From Anaerolineae bacterium (GTDB lineage: Bacteria; Chloroflexota; Anaerolineae; UBA1429), in NCBI GenBank assembly GCA_007118555.1, contig SKRJ01000312.1, forward strand, positions 1 through 13,813: DNA of 13,813 nt. The letters are read 5' to 3'. Below are positions 5,274-11,853 of the stretch, piece by piece. A model generated the notes under the pieces. That model worked only from the letters and a program-made list of their open reading frames with translations, did not search any database and was not told where the DNA came from. Position 1 is the first letter of the stretch. Each line of letters opens with the position of its first letter. The translations under genes and the position numbers were made by a program.

Positions 5274-6584
5274 ATGTCGTCCCCGTTGTCATCCGTCTAC
5301 CGCCCATCCAAGCTCCGTATACTCGGTATGCTCCTGGCGCTCCTGCTGTTGAGCGTCTTGGGAGCCGCCTGCCAGCGCGGCACGCCGGCCGAATCCGCGG
5401 TCTCGGCCCATGTCGTAGTGCAGTTTGCCGATGGCGCCACCCACATCCGGCCCGTCGCCTGGTCCGGCGAGATGACCCGTGTGCAGGCCCTGGAGCAGGC
5501 GGGCTATGACGTCGTGTCGGATGAGGCCGGCGAGGCCATCTGCAGCATCGAGGGGTACGGCTGCCCCGCGACCGACTGTTTCTGCCCCGACAACCTCTGG
5601 GCCCAGGGGCAGTGGGAGGAGGACGGTTGGGATACCGATGCCTGGCCTCCCCCCGCTGTGGTCGAGGGCGATGTACTGGCCTTTCGCCTCGGGGCGCAGC
5701 CCGACTACTCCGACTGGGGCCTCTCGGGGCGCCTGCTGGAGGCGCCCAACTATGTGGCGGCCTACGGGGCCCTGGACTGGCTGCGCGGCCAGCAGGAGGA
5801 GGACGGCGGCTATGATGATGGCTTTGACGCGATCGGCGCCACCGTGCGCTCGCTACTGGCCGTGGGCGCCGCGGGTCTCGATCCCGATGCCTGGGGCGAG
5901 CCCAGCCTGAGCGCCTACCTGACCCAAGCTGAGGCCGAGAGCACCCGGGCCTATGCCCAGGGATCGGCCGCTGCCGCCGGCAAGCTGGCCATCGCCGCGC
6001 AGTGGGCCGGCATCGAACCCACGGATCTGGCGGGGCTCGACCTGGCGGACGAGATCGCGGCCACGTTCGATGCCGATACCGGTGCCTATGGCGGCGGCAG
6101 CGGCGATGCAGCGTGGGCCGTGCTGGGGCTCTATGCCCTCGAGCAGCCCATCCCACAGGAGGTGATTGCCTTTTTCGTCGAGGCGCAGCAAGAGGACGGC
6201 GGTTGGTCGTGGAACGAGCTCCAGAGCGAGAGCGAGATTCAGCACACGGCCATCGTCGTACAGGCCCTGCTCGCGGCCGGAGAGTCGCGGGATAGCGCCG
6301 CTCTATCCAGCGCCATGAGTCTTGTGCGCGATGCGGCCAATCCCGATGGCGGCTACCCCTACCAGATCTCGGGCGACAGCGATCTGGGCACCACGGCGGC
6401 CGTGATACAGGCGCTGATTGGCATGGGCCATCAAGAGACCGACGGCCAGGCGTTGTACGATGCGCTTGCCTATCTGCGGAACATGCAGCAAGAGGACGGC
6501 AGCCTGGAGGCGTGGTCGCCCCTGTACGCTACCCAAGAGGCCATCCCGGCCCTCATTGGGCGCACGCTGGGGCCGCGGCCTTGA
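5274..6584 (+). CDS. B12-riboswitch-controlled lipoprotein: DUF4430-like domain plus alpha/alpha-toroid (transcobalamin-like)
   Basis: A 436-residue lipoprotein with hydrophobic segment LGMLLALLLLSVLGAAC and Cys33 as lipid site. Residues 46-140 form a DUF4430-like beta module: an RVQALEQAGYDV segment, the cysteine cluster C-S-I-x3-G-C-P-A-T-D-C-F-C (90-104), Trp-rich stretch, and terminal GDVLAFRLG. Residues 158-436 form a prenyltransferase/squalene-oxidase-like alpha-toroid with repeats keyed by QQEEDGGYDD (173-182), GAYGGGSGDAAW, QQEDGGWSW (305-313), NPDGGY and QQEDGS. Intrinsic factor and transcobalamin combine the same two fold types (alpha barrel first, beta domain second); here the order is inverted. 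The cobalamin riboswitch upstream makes a corrinoid-binding surface protein the best inference; binding is not shown. AGGAG lies 8 nt before the ATG and can be masked by the leader hairpin. The next gene starts 8 nt after the stop. Confidence 0.87.
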   Translation: MSSPLSSVYRPSKLRILGMLLALLLLSVLGAACQRGTPAESAVSAHVVVQFADGATHIRPVAWSGEMTRVQALEQAGYDVVSDEAGEAICSIEGYGCPATDCFCPDNLWAQGQWEEDGWDTDAWPPPAVVEGDVLAFRLGAQPDYSDWGLSGRLLEAPNYVAAYGALDWLRGQQEEDGGYDDGFDAIGATVRSLLAVGAAGLDPDAWGEPSLSAYLTQAEAESTRAYAQGSAAAAGKLAIAAQWAGIEPTDLAGLDLADEIAATFDADTGAYGGGSGDAAWAVLGLYALEQPIPQEVIAFFVEAQQEDGGWSWNELQSESEIQHTAIVVQALLAAGESRDSAALSSAMSLVRDAANPDGGYPYQISGDSDLGTTAAVIQALIGMGHQETDGQALYDALAYLRNMQQEDGSLEAWSPLYATQEAIPALIGRTLGPRP

Positions 6585-6592
6585 GACTCGCC

Positions 6593-7198
6593 ATGATACG
6601 ACGCTCTCTCTGGCTGTTGCTGCTCATCACGGCGGCGTTGGCGCTGGCGCCGGTGCGATCCGTCGTTGGCCAGTCGCCCGTGCAGGTGGGGGTCGTCGTG
6701 CAGGAGGGGGCGGACTCGGTGGCGACCTACTGCGTCACTCTGACAGAGCCCGAGCCCACCGGATATGATGCGCTGGTCGCCACCGGGTTGCCGATTGTGG
6801 CGGCCATCTCGGCGCAGGGCTTGGGTGTGTGCCAGATTGGTGATACGGGCTGTCCCGCCAGCAACTGCTTTTGCCAGTGTCAGGGGGCCACGTGCAACTA
6901 CTGGGCTTACGCCTACCTGCGCGATGGCGCCTGGTTGACGTCCAACGTGGGCGCAGGGGCGCGGCAGGTGAGCCATGGCGATGTGGAGGGTTGGCGGTGG
7001 GGCCCGGGCGATCCGCCGCCTCTCTTTTCCTTTGCGCAGATCTGTACCGAGGGCGCACCGCCGTCCTCGGTAGCAGAGCCAGAGGCCCCTGACCGGCCGA
7101 CCGTGCCGCCGGGGCGCCAGGCCGCCTTTGTCGCTATCGCTATCGCCGTGGGCGCCGGGGGCCTGGCCATTGCGGCCAGCGCGAACAAGCGCTCCTAG
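6593..7198 (+). CDS. Membrane-anchored DUF4430-like protein, second gene of the B12-riboswitch operon
   Basis: A 201-residue protein with signal peptide (MIRRSLWLLLLITAALALAP, probable cleavage near residue 26), one DUF4430-like domain, a Pro-rich linker and a C-terminal transmembrane anchor (residues about 176-196) ending in NKRS. The domain repeats the hallmarks of its neighbour: C-Q-I-x3-G-C-P-A-S-N-C-F-C (80-94), two more cysteines (96, 101), a YWAYAYLRDGAW strand and HGDVEGWRWG. DUF4430 is the family of the transcobalamin C-terminal domain. The gene starts 8 nt after the preceding stop with only a weak ribosome-binding site, so translational coupling is likely and the riboswitch should control both. 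I infer a partner presenting or accepting corrinoid at the membrane; a redox or metal-binding role for the cysteines is an alternative. It ends in a CTAG shared with the opposing gene. Confidence 0.82.
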   Translation: MIRRSLWLLLLITAALALAPVRSVVGQSPVQVGVVVQEGADSVATYCVTLTEPEPTGYDALVATGLPIVAAISAQGLGVCQIGDTGCPASNCFCQCQGATCNYWAYAYLRDGAWLTSNVGAGARQVSHGDVEGWRWGPGDPPPLFSFAQICTEGAPPSSVAEPEAPDRPTVPPGRQAAFVAIAIAVGAGGLAIAASANKRS

Positions 7199-8673
7199 CG
7201 AAAGGTCGCGTCGGCGGGCATGCCCGGCTTGAGGCGGCCATCGACATTGTCCAGGGCGATCGTGACGGCAAACACCATGTTGACCCGTTCCTCCCGCGTC
7301 TCGACGTTGCCGGGGGTGAACTCGGCCCGCGAGGCGATCTGCGACACCCGCCCGTAAAAGACATCGGGATAGGCGTCCACCGTAACCTCGACCTCCTGGT
7401 TGAGGGACACTCGCCCCAGATCGGGCTGCGGCACATATACCGTCAGTGTCAGGTTCCTCAGATCCGCGAGGACCAACAACGGCGCCCCTGGTGAGGCAAG
7501 CTCGCCCACATGGGCTACGGATCGCAGGATCTCGCCGCGGATCGGCGCTCGCAACGACAGCATGTCGAGCTGGACCTCGGCTGTGCGCACCATGGATTCG
7601 GCGTTCTGCAGGCTGGCCTGCGCCCGTAGCACTTGGGCCTCTTGCATGGTTAGCTCCTCGGAACGAGCGCCCTCCAGCAGCATATCGAGGGACGCCTGGG
7701 ATTGCTCCTGCTGCGCCATCGCCGCATCAACCTGCGCCCGGGCCGTATCAATGTCCGCCTCGGCGATGCTCAGCGCGGCGCGGGCGCCCGCCGCCTGCGC
7801 GTCGGCGATCTCGATGCGGGCGCGGGCACCATCGACGCCCGCTGCTGCGGCGTCTGTCTGCGCCGCCAGGCTCGCCAGATCCTCCTCGCGCAGGCCTTGA
7901 CGCACCCGCCACAGCTCCACCTCGGCGACGGTCACCGCTTCCTCCAGGGCCTGCACACGTGCATTCTCCAGATCGCACAGGCCTCTGTCGCGGGCTAGGT
8001 CCAGACCGCATGCGGCATCGCGGGTATTCTGCCGGCCCCAGAGCTCGTTCTTGACCCTCTCCAGGTTGTGTTCCGCAATGGCGATTTCTTCGGGCGTGGC
8101 GCCCCTTTCCCCTTTGGTCTGGGCGGCGCGGGCCATGGCCAGCTCTGCCTCGGCGCCCCGCAGCCCCGCACGGGCCGTGGTGCTCTGTCCCTCCGCGGCC
8201 GTGGCCTCGGCCGCGGCCGCGTCACGACGGCCCTCGGCCACCCGCAACTGGCTCTCGGCCAGGGCCACGTTGGCCTCTGCCGCTGCGACAGCGCCCCGTG
8301 CCGCGTCGATCTCCCTCCCGCGAGCTCCTGCCTGGGCCAATTCCAGTTGCGCCTCGGCGGCCTTCAGAGCGCCGGTGGCCTCGAGCACCGCGGCTTTGGC
8401 CTGCGCGTGCTGCTCCTGCATCAGACGATCGTCCAGGGCCACAAGCAGATCGTCTTCCTCAACGGTCTCGCCTTCTTCCACCGTAATCTCGACGATGCGT
8501 GCGCTCATCTCGGCGGCCAGCACCACCTCGGTTGCCTCGATGATGCCCGAGAGCTCCATGGGCGAGTTCCGGGCGGCGCGTGGCATGGCATCGACCCTCT
8601 CTCCGCAGCCCAGCGCCGTGCCCCATGCGATCAGGACCGCCAAAAGAATCGACAGATCTCTTTTCGTGCTCAT
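7195..8673 (-). CDS. HlyD/YbhG-type membrane fusion (adaptor) lipoprotein
   Basis: A 492-residue adaptor subunit of the ABC exporter. The N-terminal hydrophobic segment ends T-A-L-G-C, so Cys23 may be lipidated. A biotinyl-lipoyl-like half-motif (residues 42-82, IVEITVEEGETVEEDDLLVALDD) is followed by an exceptionally long Ala/Glu/Arg-rich coiled coil (about 85-370). The second lipoyl half (LRAPIRGEILRSVAHVGELA) and beta-barrel/membrane-proximal domains follow. AEFTPGNVETREERVNMVF near 450-468 closely resembles the corresponding part of E. coli YbhG (332 residues), so the extra length is in the coiled coil. Cys222 and Cys233 flank a probable hairpin tip. Last gene of the five-gene operon; its ATG overlaps the upstream ATPase stop as ATGA, with GAGGAG 6 nt before. 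Confidence 0.92.
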   Translation of the reverse strand: MSTKRDLSILLAVLIAWGTALGCGERVDAMPRAARNSPMELSGIIEATEVVLAAEMSARIVEITVEEGETVEEDDLLVALDDRLMQEQHAQAKAAVLEATGALKAAEAQLELAQAGARGREIDAARGAVAAAEANVALAESQLRVAEGRRDAAAAEATAAEGQSTTARAGLRGAEAELAMARAAQTKGERGATPEEIAIAEHNLERVKNELWGRQNTRDAACGLDLARDRGLCDLENARVQALEEAVTVAEVELWRVRQGLREEDLASLAAQTDAAAAGVDGARARIEIADAQAAGARAALSIAEADIDTARAQVDAAMAQQEQSQASLDMLLEGARSEELTMQEAQVLRAQASLQNAESMVRTAEVQLDMLSLRAPIRGEILRSVAHVGELASPGAPLLVLADLRNLTLTVYVPQPDLGRVSLNQEVEVTVDAYPDVFYGRVSQIASRAEFTPGNVETREERVNMVFAVTIALDNVDGRLKPGMPADATFR

Positions 8674-9632
8674 TCGCGCTCCTCATCACCGCATCTCTGC
8701 ACGCTGGCGATGAATACATCCTCCAGCGATGGCGTGATCTCCTCCAGCCTCACGATCTCGATCCCCTCTTGCGCCAGGGTGGTCTCGATCTGGTCGCGGG
8801 CTTGTTCCGGGTCTTGGGCCACCACATGGATTTGGGCCCCATAGAGGGCCACCTCCTCAAAGGCCCCCGTCTTGCGCAAGGCTTGGATCGCCCTGTCAGG
8901 GGCGTCGCAACTCAGCTCCAGGACATGCCCCTGCATATGCTCATCCTTAATGTCGCGGGGCGTGCCCAGGGCGATCATCCTGCCACGCTGTATGAACCCG
9001 AGTCGATGGCACTGCTCGGCCTCGTCCATATAGTGTGTCGTGACAAATACCGTGCGTCCCTGATCCGAGAACCGGTACAGGAGGTCCCAAAAGGCGCGTC
9101 GCGCCACCGGATCGACGCCGGCCGTGGGCTCGTCGAGAAAGAGCACCTCGGGCTGATGCATGATGGCGCAGCCCAGGGCCAGGCGCTGGCGCGACCCTCC
9201 CGAGAGGGTGTTCGTTGGCTCTTGCTCGCGGCCCTCCAACTCGGCCATCTCCAACACCGAGGCCACATTTCTCTCCAGATTCTCGTCTCTTACGCCATAG
9301 ATGCCGCCAAAAAAGGCCAGGTTCTCGGCCACGCTGAGATCGTTGTACAGGCTGAATCGCTGCGACATGTACCCGATCCGTCTGCGTATCTCGCGCCTCT
9401 GGCGGGCTACATCATAGCCCAGGACGGTGGCCGCACCCGATGTGGGCTTGAGCAAGGCCAGCAACATGCGCATCGTCGTGGTCTTGCCAGCGCCATTGGG
9501 GCCCAGCAAGCCAAAGATCTCACCGCGCGGCACCTCAAAGGAGACGTCGTCCACCGCAACGAAACGCCCAAAGGTTTTGGAAAGACCCTTGGCCGCCACG
9601 GCTGGCCCGCCATTCGACCGATGGCCGGTCAT
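8670..9632 (-). CDS. ABC transporter ATPase, second half of a split YbhF-type pair
   Basis: A 320-residue cytoplasmic nucleotide-binding subunit. Motifs: Walker A GPNGAGKT (44-51), Q-loop GYMSQ (87-91), signature LSGGS (143-147, final Gln replaced), Walker B VLFLDE (163-168), D-loop AGVDP, and H-switch TTHYMDEAEQC with His200 present. The C-terminal about 90 residues are the usual extension of ABC-2/DrrA-like ATPases. The set GPNGAGK plus TTHxMDEAE matches the second nucleotide-binding domain of E. coli YbhF. This is probably the catalytically competent site of a heterodimer with the upstream ATPase. The start ATG overlaps the upstream stop by ATGA with little independent ribosome-binding sequence, and the stop overlaps the adaptor start the same way. 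Confidence 0.95.
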   Translation of the reverse strand: MTGHRSNGGPAVAAKGLSKTFGRFVAVDDVSFEVPRGEIFGLLGPNGAGKTTTMRMLLALLKPTSGAATVLGYDVARQRREIRRRIGYMSQRFSLYNDLSVAENLAFFGGIYGVRDENLERNVASVLEMAELEGREQEPTNTLSGGSRQRLALGCAIMHQPEVLFLDEPTAGVDPVARRAFWDLLYRFSDQGRTVFVTTHYMDEAEQCHRLGFIQRGRMIALGTPRDIKDEHMQGHVLELSCDAPDRAIQALRKTGAFEEVALYGAQIHVVAQDPEQARDQIETTLAQEGIEIVRLEEITPSLEDVFIASVQRCGDEERE

Positions 9633-10648
9633 CCCTCGCCGTCCGGTTCTATGTGACGGTCCCCATGATTGTCACGCATCATCTGTGGCGCGCTGGTATC
9701 CTGGGATCCATACTGTCGTTGGATCAAGCTGACAAAGGCCTCCTCCATGCGAATCGGCGCCGGGCGAATATCGCGAATCTCGATGCTGGCCTCGTCAAAC
9801 GCCTCTTGGATGCGGGGCAGGGCGGCATCGGCATCCTTCACGAGGACGCGCACCTGATCCCCATAGGGCTGCACCTCCTCTATCCACTCCATATCCTCCA
9901 GGGCGTGTCTCGCCTCAAAGAGCGACTCGGGCCACACCACCAGGAGCTCCCAAGACACAGAGCCCTTGATCTCGACCGGGGTATCGCAGGCCAAGAGGCG
10001 GCCTTGAAACATGAGCCCCACGCGAGAGCAGCGTTCCGCCTCATCCATATAGGGCGTGGACACCACCATCGTGACGCCCTGGCTGTGCAGCTCGCTCAGC
10101 ATATCCCAGAACTCGCGCCGCGACACAGGATCGACGCCCGTGGTGGGTTCATCGAGCAGGAGCAGATCGGGCTCGTGAATCAGTGCGCATGCCAGGGCCA
10201 GCTTTTTTTGCATGCCGCCCGACAGTTGCCCTGCCAGGCGCTCCCGAAACTCGGTCAGGCCGGCAAAGCCGAGCAGCCGCTCGTTGCGCTCGGCACGCTC
10301 CTTGCCGCGTACGCCTCGCACATCCCCATAAAAGCGCAGATTCTCCTGAACGGTCAGATCGGCATAGAGCGTAAATCGCTGAGCCATATAGCCGAGGCGC
10401 CCATGGATGCGGCCCGGATGCCGCATCGCATCGTGGTCAAACACCCTGACGCTGCCCACGGTCGGCTTGACCAGGCCCGTCAACAGTCGCAGCGTCGTGG
10501 TCTTGCCGGCGCCATCGGGGCCGACGAGGCCCAGAATCTCGCCCCGCCGCACCTGGAGATCGAGCCCATCGACGGCCACCGTGTCGCCAAACCGTCGCTC
10601 CAGATCGCTGGCCTCGATGATCAACTCCTCGGATGTTGGTTCTTGCAA
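9629..10648 (-). CDS. ABC transporter ATPase, first half of a split YbhF-type pair (H-loop His missing)
   Basis: A 339-residue ATPase counted from TTG 10648. Motifs: Walker A GPDGAGKT (43-50), Q-loop GYMAQ, signature LSGGM (142-146), Walker B LLLLDE (162-167), TTGVDP D-loop. The H-switch reads STPYMDEAERC, with Pro199 where the catalytic His normally sits. E. coli YbhF, a fused double-ATPase, also has GPDGAGK and a His-less ST-x-Y-x-DEAE in its first half, so this degeneracy is ancestral rather than a mutation here. The start is uncertain: no ATG or GTG exists in frame between the permease stop and the conserved domain. TTG 10648 precedes it by a plausible length but has only a weak purine-rich sequence upstream; TTG 10624 abuts an AGGAG. 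A candidate internal promoter precedes it. Confidence 0.93.
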   Translation of the reverse strand: MQEPTSEELIIEASDLERRFGDTVAVDGLDLQVRRGEILGLVGPDGAGKTTTLRLLTGLVKPTVGSVRVFDHDAMRHPGRIHGRLGYMAQRFTLYADLTVQENLRFYGDVRGVRGKERAERNERLLGFAGLTEFRERLAGQLSGGMQKKLALACALIHEPDLLLLDEPTTGVDPVSRREFWDMLSELHSQGVTMVVSTPYMDEAERCSRVGLMFQGRLLACDTPVEIKGSVSWELLVVWPESLFEARHALEDMEWIEEVQPYGDQVRVLVKDADAALPRIQEAFDEASIEIRDIRPAPIRMEEAFVSLIQRQYGSQDTSAPQMMRDNHGDRHIEPDGEG

Positions 10649-10700
10649 CTCGTGCTCATTTCTATCAACATGCTTGGTGCTCAGCCTGTATTCTATGTCA

Positions 10701-10709
10701 AGTATAGCA
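10701..10709 (-). promoter_or_regulatory. Candidate internal promoter before the first ATPase gene
   Basis: The minus strand reads TGCTATACT, an extended -10 (TGn plus TATACT at 10706-10701), with predicted start near 10694. It lies in the only sizeable gap (about 83 nt) of the exporter operon. No convincing -35 is present. Confidence 0.35.
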
Positions 10710-10731
10710 CATGCGCCGACCGCATCTGTGT

Positions 10732-11853
10732 CTATTGCAGCCGCTGTCGTAGCGAAATGACGCCCAACGTCCAGAAGACGACATTCAGCGCCACCAGGGC
10801 CCCAATCGGCACCAGATTGTCGACGAACCCACCCCCGCGCAGCAGAATGCTTCTTACCAGCACCAAATAGTGCCGCAGCGGCAGCAGCTCCGAGATCCAG
10901 GACAGGAACCCCGGCAGGTTCTCCACGGGCACGACATAGCCGCAAAAGGCCATGTCGAACAGAATCTGCACAAAGATGAGCTGGGTGGCCTGCTGCTGTC
11001 GGCGGACTCGCGACGAGAGGAACAGGCCCCAGGCGCTCTGCGCCAGGATGAACAGCAGCGCGGTGCCAAACAGCAACAGCACCGACCCACGGGCAGGCAG
11101 ATCCCAGATCCAGCGCGCTGCCGCAAAAAGCGCCCAGAAGTTGATGATCCCTACCAGGAGCGGCGGCAGCATCTTGCCCACGATCAACTCGAGGCGGGCC
11201 AGCGGCGTCACCAGCAACTGCTCCAGGGTGCCCGTCTCTGCCTCGCGCACGATGCTCAGCCCCGCCACCATCAGCACCACCTGATAGAGCAGGAATCCCA
11301 GTTGCGGTGCCAGGCGGCCCTGCAAGGCGGTGATCTCGAAATAGCGGGTGGGGCGCACCTCGATGCTCTGTGCGTCTGTCTGTGTGGTCCCCAGCGCACG
11401 AATGGCTCCCGAGGCTGTGCCCAGCAGCCGTATCGCGACAAAGGTATTGCTGGCATCCACCACGAGCAACACCTCGGCGGGCCGTACGCCTTCCCGGAGC
11501 AGACGCCCATAGTCGGGTGGAATCACGACCAGACCCTGCACCAGCCCCTCAAAGAGGGCGCGGTCGCCATCGGCCAGCCGGTCGATCCGCGCATGAACCA
11601 CGATCTCACGGGTATTCTCCAACGCCTGTGCGATGCGCCGCGATTGGGCGCTCCGGTCATGGTCCACCACGATGACCCGGTCGGCAGGTCGTGTTTCGCC
11701 CCCCGCGACGCTGACGACCATGCCCAGCAGCATCAGAGGCACGATGATCAGCAGGCCCGCAAAGATCTTGTCGCTGCGCAACTGCCAGAGCTCTTTTGTA
11801 GCCAGCGTCCGGATGCGGTGGAACATGCTCCCATCCATGCCTCTGTCGCTCAT
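10732..11853 (-). CDS. ABC-2 type permease (YbhS/YbhR-like), second of pair
   Basis: A 373-residue integral membrane subunit of the exporter. Transmembrane segment 1 (about 31-51, FAGLLIIVPLMLLGMVVSVA) is followed by a large extracytoplasmic domain of about 130-140 residues (RPADRVIVVDHDRSAQSRRI through TRYFEITALQG). About five more helices are grouped at the C-terminus. The motif REAETGTLEQLLVTPLARLELIVGKMLPP is the coupling-helix region typical of ABC2_membrane_3 (PF12698) proteins. The start ATG at 11853 overlaps the preceding permease stop as ATGA, with AGAGGG about 5 nt upstream. Upstream in-frame starts would intrude into that gene. It pairs with the next permease to form the heterodimeric channel. 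Confidence 0.93.
   Translation of the reverse strand: MSDRGMDGSMFHRIRTLATKELWQLRSDKIFAGLLIIVPLMLLGMVVSVAGGETRPADRVIVVDHDRSAQSRRIAQALENTREIVVHARIDRLADGDRALFEGLVQGLVVIPPDYGRLLREGVRPAEVLLVVDASNTFVAIRLLGTASGAIRALGTTQTDAQSIEVRPTRYFEITALQGRLAPQLGFLLYQVVLMVAGLSIVREAETGTLEQLLVTPLARLELIVGKMLPPLLVGIINFWALFAAARWIWDLPARGSVLLLFGTALLFILAQSAWGLFLSSRVRRQQQATQLIFVQILFDMAFCGYVVPVENLPGFLSWISELLPLRHYLVLVRSILLRGGGFVDNLVPIGALVALNVVFWTLGVISLRQRLQ

Noticed and set aside
10624..10684. A frameshift or pseudogene at the start of the first ATPase because no ATG is in frame.
   Set aside because: All catalytic regions are intact and in one frame; a TTG start explains the sequence without damage, although a sequencing error cannot be excluded.
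10696..10701. TTGACA on the minus strand upstream of the first ATPase as a -35 element.
   Set aside because: At 17-18 nt downstream the sequence is ACCAAG/CCAAGC, not a -10; the overlapping extended -10 TATACT is the better candidate.
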